Shown here: positions 34,326 to 41,782 of the stretch, piece after piece
How the letters are laid out: each line of letters opens with the position of its first letter
How positions within the stretch are numbered: the first letter of the stretch is position 1
Source of the DNA: Fibrobacter succinogenes
GTDB lineage: Bacteria > Fibrobacterota > Fibrobacteria > Fibrobacterales > Fibrobacteraceae
NCBI GenBank assembly: GCA_902779055.1
Contig: CACZAD010000034.1
Span: 1 to 61,470, forward strand
Length of the DNA stretch: 61,470 nt
Reading direction: 5' to 3'
Made by a program: the position numbers and the translations under genes
The notes under the pieces: model-generated
The model's database searches: none
Seen by the model: only the letters and a program-made list of their open reading frames with translations
What the model was told of the DNA's origin: nothing

Positions 34326-34694
34326 TTAAAGGCTGCTCAACAGCTGTTCGCAAGCGTCCTTAGCAGAGGATTCGTCGTAAGCATAGATGGTTATGGGAAC
34401 GCCATCTAAAAGCATGTTGTCGCATGTCTTCTTAGCACCACCTGAGCAACCAGTACCCGTGACAGCACTGGCTTGGTCTTCTTGATCGGCATCCTTAATG
34501 TCAGCCATTTCTTCGCGGCAATAATTGGATATGTAAGACTGATCCTTGGACTCGATACACGTATGGCGAGAAATCTCCCAGAAAGCAGAGTTCATATCGC
34601 AGGAAGTGACTTTTTCATCTTCAGAGGACGAAACCTCGCACCCTGTAAAAATGGTAGCCACCACAACCATGGAAGCAAGAATCATTTTTTTCAT
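34326..34694 (-). CDS. Small cysteine-rich lipoprotein
   Basis: A 122-aa protein with lipobox FTGC (Cys near residue 19). The mature part has eight more cysteines spaced through 100 residues (TSCDMN, RHTCIES, NYCREE, GTGCSGG, KKTCDN, KDACEQ and others), probably forming disulfides outside the inner membrane. It is acidic and has no recognised family. It is monocistronic, with a hairpin at 34250-34275 downstream. Fibrobacter genomes carry many such orphan lipoproteins, so this may be a lineage-specific surface protein. Confidence 0.7.
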   Translation of the reverse strand: MKKMILASMVVVATIFTGCEVSSSEDEKVTSCDMNSAFWEISRHTCIESKDQSYISNYCREEMADIKDADQEDQASAVTGTGCSGGAKKTCDNMLLDGVPITIYAYDESSAKDACEQLLSSL

Positions 34695-34817
34695 AGCTTA
34701 ATCCCTTTTTACTTTAATTAAAAGATAAAATAAAAAAAAGAAAATAGCCAGTGTCACCCCAAAAATGCTATCTTAATACAGAAATCATTCCAATTTAAAC
34801 AAAAAACTTGTAAAAAT

Positions 34818-36068
34818 ATGAACAGAAGAAGAGTCGTTATTACCGGTATGGGAGCCGTGACCCCCGTAGGCAAGTCCGCCCCTGAACTTTGGAACGCCAT
34901 CAAGGCAGGCAAGAGCGGGATCGCCCCCATCACGTTGTTCGATGCCTCTAACTGCCCTGTAAAAATTGCAGCCGAAGTCAAGGACTTTAAGCCCGAAGAA
35001 CACGGCATCGACCCGAAGGAAGCCCGCCGCATGGCCCGCTTCACGCAGTTCCTCGTCGCCGCCGCGAACGAAGCCGTCAAGGACGCTAGCCTCAGCCGCG
35101 AAATGCTCGCCGAAGACACCACTGGCATTGTTGCCGGTAACGGTCTTGCCGGTATGGACGTCGTCGAAGAAACATATTGCAAGTATCTCGAAGGTGGCCG
35201 CCGCCGTGTTTCGCCGCTCGCCATGCCCGAACTGATTGCAAACGAAGCCTGTGCCAACGTCTCCATCGCCCTTGGAATTACGGGTTCCGCATGGACCGTC
35301 TGCACCGCCTGTGCCTCCGGCACGGACGCCATCGGCGTAGCCCTCGACGCCGTCCGCTCGGGCAGGCTTGACGTCTGCCTCGCCGGCGGTTCCGAAAGCG
35401 CCATCACGGACTACTCCATCAAGAGCTTTGCGGGCATGCACGCCCTCACCGACAAGTTCAACAACGCCCCGGAAAAGGCTTCCCGCCCGTTCGACAAGGA
35501 CCGCAGTGGTTTCGTCATGGGTGAAGCTGGCGCCATCCTCGTGCTCGAAGAACTCGAACACGCCAAGGCCCGCGGTGCAAAGATTTACGCTGAAGTCGCC
35601 GGTTACGGATCTTCTGCCGACGCTTACCACATCACTAGCCCGCGCCCGGGTGGAGAAACTTGCGCAAAGGCCATGATCAAGGCCATGAAGGACGCTGGCA
35701 TCGCCCCGACGGATGTGGACTACTACAATGCCCACGGCACATCGACGCACCTGAACGACCTCACCGAAACGCAGATGCTCAAGATTGCGCTCGGCGAACA
35801 CGCCTACAAGATCAAGGTTTCGAGTACCAAGAGCATGACCGGCCACTGCGTCGGTGCAGCAGGCGTCATCGAAGCGATGATCAGCACGCTCGCCATCCGC
35901 GACTCGTTCTACCCCGCCACGATGAACCTCGACAATCCGGACGAAGGCTGCGACCTGGATTACGTCCCGAACAAGGGCGTCGAAGGCAACATCGACGTTG
36001 CCGTTTCGGCATCGCTCGGCTTTGGCGGTCACAACGGCATTGTCGTGATCAAGAAATACAAGGCATAG
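34818..36068 (+). CDS. fabF: 3-oxoacyl-ACP synthase II (KAS II)
   Basis: A 416-aa condensing enzyme. Catalytic Cys is in TVCTACASGTDAIG, the two His in YYNAHGTSTHLND and STKSMTGHCVGAAG, so the triad is complete. It extends acyl-ACP with malonyl-ACP. It heads a plus-strand run with a 43-aa membrane protein, a deacetylase-like protein and an AMP ligase, facing a minus-strand operon with the other elongation enzymes. It may serve the special pathway of this locus rather than general fatty acid synthesis; sequence alone cannot decide. A terminator at 36093-36127 separates it from the next gene. Confidence 0.93.
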   Translation: MNRRRVVITGMGAVTPVGKSAPELWNAIKAGKSGIAPITLFDASNCPVKIAAEVKDFKPEEHGIDPKEARRMARFTQFLVAAANEAVKDASLSREMLAEDTTGIVAGNGLAGMDVVEETYCKYLEGGRRRVSPLAMPELIANEACANVSIALGITGSAWTVCTACASGTDAIGVALDAVRSGRLDVCLAGGSESAITDYSIKSFAGMHALTDKFNNAPEKASRPFDKDRSGFVMGEAGAILVLEELEHAKARGAKIYAEVAGYGSSADAYHITSPRPGGETCAKAMIKAMKDAGIAPTDVDYYNAHGTSTHLNDLTETQMLKIALGEHAYKIKVSSTKSMTGHCVGAAGVIEAMISTLAIRDSFYPATMNLDNPDEGCDLDYVPNKGVEGNIDVAVSASLGFGGHNGIVVIKKYKA

Positions 36069-36092
36069 AACGACAAAAGAACGTTCAAATGT

Positions 36093-36127
36093 AAAAATGG
36101 CGGACTTGAGCTGCCATTTTTTTCTTT
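36093..36127 (+). terminator. Terminator after fabF
   Basis: AAAAATGGC / GCCATTTTTTT around an 11-base loop. Confidence 0.8.
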
Positions 36128-36163
36128 TTTTCGGCAATTTTTATATTTTTTCATAGTGCATAT

Positions 36164-36202
36164 CCCCGCCTAAACTTTACCGGCAATCGCGCCGGGCCGG
36201 GG
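36164..36202 (+). promoter_or_regulatory. GC-rich structured leader upstream of the 43-aa gene
   Basis: Outer stem CCCCG (36164-36168) with CGGGG (36198-36202) encloses inner stem CCGGC (36180-36184) with GCCGG (36191-36195). The base composition is far from the AT-rich surroundings, and it ends 13 bases before the AAAGGAG ribosome site. It could be a regulatory RNA element; no known riboswitch class was recognised. Confidence 0.4.
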
Positions 36203-36223
36203 CCAAAAGCAAAGGAGCTTCGT

Positions 36224-36355
36224 ATGGCTGATTGGCTGTTCAAATCTTGGATCAAGGTTTCCGTTGTCTCGGTTATCCTGTTTTTCTTCTACCACCTCTT
36301 CATCTCGCAGAAACTCGAAGAAGAATGCATCCCGTCCGAAAAGGACAAGAACTAA
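36224..36355 (+). CDS. Tiny single-pass membrane protein (43 aa)
   Basis: An ATG at 36224 behind AAAGGAG opens 43 codons: MADWLFKSWIKVSVVSVILF continues into FFYHLFIS, one span, then a charged tail ending PSEKDKN. It lies ten bases before the deacetylase-like gene, so the two are probably co-translated. No family is recognised. It may anchor or assist a neighbouring lipid enzyme at the membrane; that is inference. Confidence 0.6.
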   Translation: MADWLFKSWIKVSVVSVILFFFYHLFISQKLEEECIPSEKDKN

Positions 36356-36364
36356 GGATATTTT

Positions 36365-37135
36365 ATGGAACAGAACAAAGACATCGCCGACATCCAGGCT
36401 GCCGAAGCGACCTTCCAAAAGAAGAAGAAGTTCATCCTGTGCTACCACAGCTTTAGCGTGAACAACTTCAAGAAGGCTTCTGTCCAGATCAGAAAAATAG
36501 CAGAAGCCGCCGGCTCCCCGATCAGCATCGCCGTCATCCCGGCATTCGGTGCTGCACCGGAATCCGAAGCCGAACAGTTCCGTGAAGAACTCGAAAAGTT
36601 CGTCAACGAAGGCTATGAGATTATGCTCCACGGGGCTCGCCACCGCGCAGACCTTTCGATCAACCGTAGCATTGCAGGCAAAATTGCACTCCTTGTTTCG
36701 AACAACGAAGCCGAATTTGCGGGCATTGACGAACGCTTTACGCAGGCTTTGCTTAAACGTAGCCTCGCACTCTGGAAGGCTCACGGCACAGGCAAGCCGT
36801 CTGGCTTTATCCCGCCCATCTGGTTCGGGAACAAATACCTCAAGGAACAGGCTCTCAACATTTTCGACTACTACGAAGACTTCAACGGGATCTACCACAA
36901 GGTCGACGGAAAGATCAAGAAGACTCCTTCGAGTACACTCAGCTTTTCAATCCTCCCATCCGCCATTCTCGGCGTGGCCCAGACTTACGCCTGCCTGAAG
37001 ATGCTTTTGCCGGGTGGCGTCCATCGTCTGGTGTTCCACGACAAAGACTTTAGAACGATTGGTGAAAAACGAATCCTGAACATGGTTCGTTACGCCTCCA
37101 CTTTACGTGAAAAAATTATGTACAAGGATCTGTAA
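36365..37135 (+). CDS. Polysaccharide-deacetylase-like protein (DUF2334 type)
   Basis: A 256-aa protein with no signal peptide. FILCYHSFSV at residues 23-32 and GYEIMLHGARHRAD near residue 90 resemble the metal-binding strands of the DUF2334/NodB-like fold, where Asp and His bind a metal; the usual Asp is not clear here. FIPPIWFGN and RLVFHDKDF would be later motifs. It lies between the tiny membrane gene and the AMP ligase, 15 bases from the latter. It could act on a glycan or an N-acyl group of the lipid made by the locus. The family call is moderate. Confidence 0.6.
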   Translation: MEQNKDIADIQAAEATFQKKKKFILCYHSFSVNNFKKASVQIRKIAEAAGSPISIAVIPAFGAAPESEAEQFREELEKFVNEGYEIMLHGARHRADLSINRSIAGKIALLVSNNEAEFAGIDERFTQALLKRSLALWKAHGTGKPSGFIPPIWFGNKYLKEQALNIFDYYEDFNGIYHKVDGKIKKTPSSTLSFSILPSAILGVAQTYACLKMLLPGGVHRLVFHDKDFRTIGEKRILNMVRYASTLREKIMYKDL

Positions 37136-37150
37136 GGTTGGAATTAGAGC

Positions 37151-38878
37151 ATGATACTTAACAAGTTTCTTTCGAAAATAGATTACGACTCTTACGAAGA
37201 TCTCTACAAAAATTTCAAGATAACCATCCCGGACAACTTCAACTTCGCCTATGACGTCGTTGATGAGTATGCGCGTACAGAACCCAAGCGCGAAGCCCTT
37301 GTATGGTGCGACGACAATGACGAAAGCCATATCTTTACGTTCAAGGACTTGTCACTTGCCTCGCAGCGTACGGCAAACTTTCTAGCAGACCAAGGCATCA
37401 AGAAGGGCGACCGAGTGATGCTGATTCTCCGCCGCCGTTACGAATTCTGGTTCTTCTTGCTGGCTCTGCACCGCATTGGCGCAATTGCCATTCCGGCAAC
37501 GAACATGCTTGCCGCGGAAGACCTGGAATACCGCTTTAACGCCGCCGAAATCAAAATGGTCGTAACGTATGACGATCCCTCCTTGCAGAAAGAAGTGGAC
37601 AAGGCAAAGGCCAAGTGCAGTTCTGTCGAAAAGCTCGTGACAGTCGGCCAAACCGCCCGCCAGAACTGGATCAGCTTCTACGACGACTACGAAATTTATC
37701 CCGCAAGTTTTGATCGTCCGTCTGGCGAAAACGCCATCAAGAACGACGACATCATGATCGTATACTTCACGAGCGGAACAAGTTCGAACCCGAAGATGGT
37801 CGCACACACTTACACCTACCCTCTCGGACACATCGTGACCGCCAAATACTGGCAACACGTGGTGGACGGAGGCCGCCACCTGACCGTTGCAGAAACGGGT
37901 TGGGCAAAGGCGCTCTGGGGCAAGATTTACGGGCAGTGGATTGCCGGAAGTGCCGTGTTCACCTACGACATGACGGTGTTCATCCCAGGTAAGCTCCTCG
38001 AGAAGATGGCCGAATACAAGGTGACGACGTTCTGCGCTCCGCCGACAGTCTACCGCTACATCTTGCAGCACGGGATTGGCAAGTACGATCTTTCGAGCTT
38101 GCAGTACTGCACGACCGCAGGCGAAGCCTTGAACCTGGACATTTACGAAAAGTTCTACCAGCAGACGGGCATCCGAATGCAGGAAGGCTACGGCCAGACC
38201 GAACTCACGCTGACCACAGGCAACTTTGGCTTTAGTGAACCGCATCCGGGTTCCATGGGTAAGCCGTCCCCTGGCTACCGTATGGAAATCGTGAACGCCG
38301 AAGGCCAACCTTGCGCAGACGACGAAGTCGGCGAACTCATCATCAAGATTGACCAGGGCAAGCCTTTCGGCATGTTCGGCGGTTACTACAACGACCCGGA
38401 ACGCACCGAAAAAGTGTTCGAAGGCGGCGTGTACCACACAGGCGATACCGCCACCCGCGACAAGGACGGTTTCTACTGGTTCGTCGGCCGTACAGATGAC
38501 CTGATCAAGAGTTCCGGCTACCGCATCAGCCCCTTCGAAGTGGAAGAAGTGCTGCACAAGCACCCCGCCGTCTTGGAAGTGGCCGTGACGGGCGTCGAGG
38601 ACAAGTCCCGTGGCCAGGCCGTAAAGGCGACAGTCGTTTTGCAGAAAGGCTACGAAGCGTCGAAGGAACTTGCAAAGGAAATCCAGCTCTTTGCAAAGAA
38701 CATCGCCGCAAGCTACAAGAGCCCGCGCATCATCGACTTCGTGACGGAACTGCCGAAAACGATCAGCGGAAAGATCCGCCGTGCAACGATCCGCGACAAG
38801 GACGCCGCAAACGGTACAGCTGCGGAAGGCGAAGTTTCGGAAAACACAGCCGAAAACGCCGAAAGCAAATCCGAATAA
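37151..38878 (+). CDS. AMP-dependent acyl-CoA/acyl-acid synthetase
   Basis: A 575-aa adenylating enzyme. Motifs: the P-loop VYFTSGTSSNPKMVAH, substrate region CTTAGEALN, QEGYGQTELTLTTG, the hinge YHTGDTATRDKDGFYWFVGR TDDLIKSSGYR (split here), and the catalytic Lys in LPKTISGKIRR. It is closest in style to medium-chain acyl-CoA or acetyl-CoA-like synthetases. It would activate a carboxylic acid as CoA or ACP ester. The C-terminal tail is Ala/Glu-rich. It is the last gene of the fabF run and stops before a strong terminator. The acid activated is not known. Confidence 0.88.
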   Translation: MILNKFLSKIDYDSYEDLYKNFKITIPDNFNFAYDVVDEYARTEPKREALVWCDDNDESHIFTFKDLSLASQRTANFLADQGIKKGDRVMLILRRRYEFWFFLLALHRIGAIAIPATNMLAAEDLEYRFNAAEIKMVVTYDDPSLQKEVDKAKAKCSSVEKLVTVGQTARQNWISFYDDYEIYPASFDRPSGENAIKNDDIMIVYFTSGTSSNPKMVAHTYTYPLGHIVTAKYWQHVVDGGRHLTVAETGWAKALWGKIYGQWIAGSAVFTYDMTVFIPGKLLEKMAEYKVTTFCAPPTVYRYILQHGIGKYDLSSLQYCTTAGEALNLDIYEKFYQQTGIRMQEGYGQTELTLTTGNFGFSEPHPGSMGKPSPGYRMEIVNAEGQPCADDEVGELIIKIDQGKPFGMFGGYYNDPERTEKVFEGGVYHTGDTATRDKDGFYWFVGRTDDLIKSSGYRISPFEVEEVLHKHPAVLEVAVTGVEDKSRGQAVKATVVLQKGYEASKELAKEIQLFAKNIAASYKSPRIIDFVTELPKTISGKIRRATIRDKDAANGTAAEGEVSENTAENAESKSE

Positions 38879-38905
38879 AGATAAAGAAAAACTGTGAAAG
38901 TAAAA

Positions 38906-38929
38906 AGCCTCGCATAAGCGAGGCTTTTT
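38906..38929 (+). terminator. Terminator between convergent operons
   Basis: AGCCTCGC / ATAA / GCGAGGCTTTTT; A residues on the left make it work in both directions. Confidence 0.9.
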
Positions 38930-38947
38930 GCTATATCCATAATCGAT

Positions 38948-39796
38948 TTAAAGTTCGAGGAAGGTCTTGAGATCGTTCATACGCTGCTTGGCGTAGTCAA
39001 AACCCATCATATAGGTTTCGTCCAGCTTGTCACGATCCGTCTCGAAAAGGTCGCAAACCGCTTTTTCCGGGCGGAATATCAGGATTTTTCCCTTCTTTTC
39101 GAGATCTTCCATCTCAGCAAACATCTTTTCGTAGCGCTTGTAACGCAACATGAGCGCACGGAAAAACGCAGGATACTTGCGTTTGAACATCGGATTCAAG
39201 ATCATACGGTACTTGCGGAAGTCCGTCACAATTTCGCCAGGGTAATGCGTCGAAACAACGACAACCTTGTCGCAGCCCTTTTCGAACGCACGCTGGTACG
39301 GAATCGGAGATGTGACGCAGCCGTCTGCATAATGCTTGCCGTCAATCTGCGCAATCGGGAACAACATCGGGAGGGCGCTACTGGCGTTCACGATATCGAG
39401 CAAACGCTTTTCGCTCATGTATTCCTGGAAAAATTCAGAACGGCCCGTTTCCAAGCAAGTGAGGCCGAATTCACATTCGACACCCGAACCAAAGAACAGG
39501 TGGAAATCGAACGGCATATCGCCATAGGCCGCATTATAGTGGAGGGCGTGGCATTCCTTCTGGATACCATCAAAAATGCGGTGAGCCTTTTCTCTACCCT
39601 GCTGGATTTTGGTCGGCTGGATAATGTAACGGAATCGCCCGCGCTGACGCGTGATGAAGTTCATCGCCGCATGGCAACCTGCACTGACCCCCGCAAAATA
39701 CGAGAAGTAAATATTCTCGTCCATCCAGGCATCGAGAACACCAGCCGAAAAGATCGTCTGACGGGAACCGCCTTCTAGAGCCAAGCCAACCTTCAT
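38948..39796 (-). CDS. Patatin-like phospholipase
   Basis: A 282-aa protein with GLALEGGSRQTIFSAGVLDAW (oxyanion hole), the nucleophile GVSAG in YFAGVSAGCHAA, and the catalytic Asp in YADGCVTSPIPY. Patatins are Ser-Asp acyl hydrolases acting on phospholipids or other acyl esters. Its ATG overlaps the acyltransferase stop as TAATG, so lipid acylation and deacylation genes are coupled. It is the last gene of the minus-strand run from the ACP. Confidence 0.9.
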   Translation of the reverse strand: MKVGLALEGGSRQTIFSAGVLDAWMDENIYFSYFAGVSAGCHAAMNFITRQRGRFRYIIQPTKIQQGREKAHRIFDGIQKECHALHYNAAYGDMPFDFHLFFGSGVECEFGLTCLETGRSEFFQEYMSEKRLLDIVNASSALPMLFPIAQIDGKHYADGCVTSPIPYQRAFEKGCDKVVVVSTHYPGEIVTDFRKYRMILNPMFKRKYPAFFRALMLRYKRYEKMFAEMEDLEKKGKILIFRPEKAVCDLFETDRDKLDETYMMGFDYAKQRMNDLKTFLEL

Positions 39797-40509
39797 TACT
39801 TGCTCTCCTCGGGGATAACTTCTTCAGGAGTTTCAGCAGCGACCGGGAGAACCTTTCCTGTCGTACCCAAAGCCATCTGCTTCAATTCCCAGACCTTCTG
39901 GCGGAAATATTCGCTACGTTCAGCGAGATGCTTGGAAGACGGAATTCCCTTGACGCGCTCAATCTTCTCAGGTTCACTGATGACAATCTGCGTACGATGT
40001 CCGCACTTGTAAATACCATCAATGCCAAGCGAAAGAACCGGTGCGCCCGTACTGCGGGCGAGGAAAGCAAAACCCGTCTTGAACTCGTTCAAGAGGCCAT
40101 CATAACGGCACTTGCCTTCCGGGAATATGATGACAGAATTGCCCTTTTCAAGTTCCTTCTTAGCAAGCAGCGCCCATTCGGTATCGAGGTTAAAGCGGTC
40201 GCAAGGAATGACATTCTTGAAACGCTTCAAAGCCCAACTGAAATGCGGGTCTTCGACCTGATCCTTAGCCACAACGATACTGCGCTTATGGAAAAACAAG
40301 GACTGCACCATCAACGGATCGAGCATGCTCGTGTGGTTAGCAATAATAATCATCGGTTCCTTAAGGCTTGTCGACTGGACCGACTTTCCTAAATAGGTCA
40401 CCTTAGGACGATAAACTACTAACAAGTATGTGCGCACCCCGTAAACAACAAGGATGAGCACAAACTTCCAGAACAACTCAGCAATTATATTTTTCGCTTT
40501 CTCAATCAT
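39796..40509 (-). CDS. PlsC-type 1-acylglycerol-phosphate acyltransferase
   Basis: A 237-aa protein with an N-terminal membrane helix (FWKFVLILVVYGVRTYLLVV). The acyltransferase motifs are IIIANHTSMLDPL (HX4D) and VIIFPEGKCRYDG. It transfers an acyl group, from ACP or CoA, to a hydroxyl; in the usual case to lysophosphatidic acid. The ATG at 40507-40509 is used rather than the TTG before it. The C-terminus is Pro/Glu-rich. It overlaps the patatin gene and lies 77 bases, with one REP, after the dehydratase. Confidence 0.88.
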   Translation of the reverse strand: MIEKAKNIIAELFWKFVLILVVYGVRTYLLVVYRPKVTYLGKSVQSTSLKEPMIIIANHTSMLDPLMVQSLFFHKRSIVVAKDQVEDPHFSWALKRFKNVIPCDRFNLDTEWALLAKKELEKGNSVIIFPEGKCRYDGLLNEFKTGFAFLARSTGAPVLSLGIDGIYKCGHRTQIVISEPEKIERVKGIPSSKHLAERSEYFRQKVWELKQMALGTTGKVLPVAAETPEEVIPEESK

Positions 40510-40543
40510 CAACTACGCAATACTTTATAAGGAGATGCCGTCA

Positions 40544-40568
40544 CGTCCCGGCACAAGGCCGGGAAGAC
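40544..40568. repeat. REP-like palindrome inside the lipid operon
   Basis: GTCCCGGCACAAGGCCGGGA then AGACA, between the dehydratase and the acyltransferase genes. Confidence 0.6.
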
Positions 40569-40586
40569 ACACAAAGGACAATTAAT

Positions 40587-41030
40587 TTATTTGCCCAGAG
40601 ATTCTTTGGGGATGCTCGTAAACGTAAGCGAACCCTTAGCGTGGACATTGCCGTTCACCTTGACAACGCAATCAAAGCCGACGATGACTCCACCGCCCTT
40701 CGTCTTGTTGACCGTAATTTCGAGCTGGTCGCCCGGAATCACAGGCTTCACGAACTTGAAACCGTCAATCTTCAAAAGAACGTACAAGTTCTTTTCGAGG
40801 TCTTCAGCCGGCTTCTCGATAACGAGAGAGCAGAGCTGGGCGCAGGCTTCGCAAATGAGGACGCCCGGCATAATCGGGGTACCCGGGAAGTGGCCCATGA
40901 AGTACGGTTCGTTTACAGAGACGTTCTTGATGCCCGTTGCAGATTCGTTCGGAACAAGTTCCGTGACCTTTTCAATCATCTGGAAAGGCGGACGCTGGGC
41001 AATCTTTTCGCTGATCTGGTAAATGTTCAT
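40587..41030 (-). CDS. 3-hydroxyacyl-ACP dehydratase (FabZ-like)
   Basis: A 147-aa hot-dog-fold protein. The catalytic His is in YFMGHFPGTPIMPGV and the Glu in LICEACAQL (FabZ has IEALAQ). It dehydrates 3-hydroxyacyl-ACP to the trans-2-enoyl form. The start is the ATG at 41028-41030, overlapping the ketoreductase stop as TGATG. Together with the ketoreductase, ketosynthase and ACP it completes a condense-reduce-dehydrate set; an enoyl reductase is missing in this locus, so double bonds could remain in the product. Confidence 0.88.
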   Translation of the reverse strand: MNIYQISEKIAQRPPFQMIEKVTELVPNESATGIKNVSVNEPYFMGHFPGTPIMPGVLICEACAQLCSLVIEKPAEDLEKNLYVLLKIDGFKFVKPVIPGDQLEITVNKTKGGGVIVGFDCVVKVNGNVHAKGSLTFTSIPKESLGK

Positions 41031-41761
41031 CACAGGGAAAGGCCTCCATCCAAAACGATGACCTGACCCGTCACATAGGCGAACTGGTCAGAAGCGAGAG
41101 CGGAAACGACGTTTGCGACTTCGTCAGCAGAGGCAAAGCGCTTGAGTGGCACCTTTTCGAGGTAGCCCTTGCGGGTTTCTTCCGGGATGGCTTCGATCAT
41201 TTCTGTAGCGACAAAGCCCGGAGCGACAGCGTTCACGCGGATACCGTAGCCGCCAAGTTCCTTGGCGAGCGTCTGCGTAAAGGAGTTCACGGCGCCCTTC
41301 GTGGCACTGTAAACAGCCTGGCCGGCGAGAGCGAACTTGGAAGAAACAGAAGACATGTTGATGATAACACCGGACTTCTGCTTGTACATCTTGACGGCAA
41401 CCTGCTGGGCACAGTAGAAGTAGCCCTTCACGTTCAAGTCAAAGCACTTGTCGAGCGTATCCGGGTTCATCATCAAAAGATATTCGTCACGGACGATACC
41501 GGCGTTGTTCACAAGGACATCGATACGGCCATAAGCCTTGAAAACATCGCGCACCATCTGCTTGACTTCGGCAAGCACGGCTACATTGGCCTTGTAGACC
41601 ATGCCATCGCCACCTTCGGCCTTGATCTGCTCAAGCGTCTTGAGTGCAGCATCATCAGAACTGGAGTAGTTTACGACGACCGTGTAGCCGTCACGAGCGA
41701 GACGGAGGGCGCAAGCCTTGCCAATCCCCTTGGATGAACCAGTAACGATTGCAACTTTCAT
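41030..41761 (-). CDS. fabG: 3-oxoacyl-ACP reductase (FabG-like)
   Basis: A 243-aa short-chain dehydrogenase. NADPH motif VTGSSKGIGKACA, NNAG structural motif, catalytic Ser in NMSSVSSKFALAGQ, then AVYSATKGAV with Tyr and Lys; ends VTGQVIVLDGGLSL as FabG does. It reduces 3-oxoacyl-ACP. It follows the ketosynthase fusion by 21 bases with a TTGGAGA ribosome site and overlaps the dehydratase by one base. Whether it also serves housekeeping lipid synthesis cannot be told. Confidence 0.9.
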   Translation of the reverse strand: MKVAIVTGSSKGIGKACALRLARDGYTVVVNYSSSDDAALKTLEQIKAEGGDGMVYKANVAVLAEVKQMVRDVFKAYGRIDVLVNNAGIVRDEYLLMMNPDTLDKCFDLNVKGYFYCAQQVAVKMYKQKSGVIINMSSVSSKFALAGQAVYSATKGAVNSFTQTLAKELGGYGIRVNAVAPGFVATEMIEAIPEETRKGYLEKVPLKRFASADEVANVVSALASDQFAYVTGQVIVLDGGLSL

Positions 41762-41782
41762 TATAAAATCTCCAACGTTATT

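Noticed and set aside
36164..36202. A known riboswitch
   Set aside because: The stems do not match the conserved cores of the classes that could be recalled; reported only as an unassigned structured leader.
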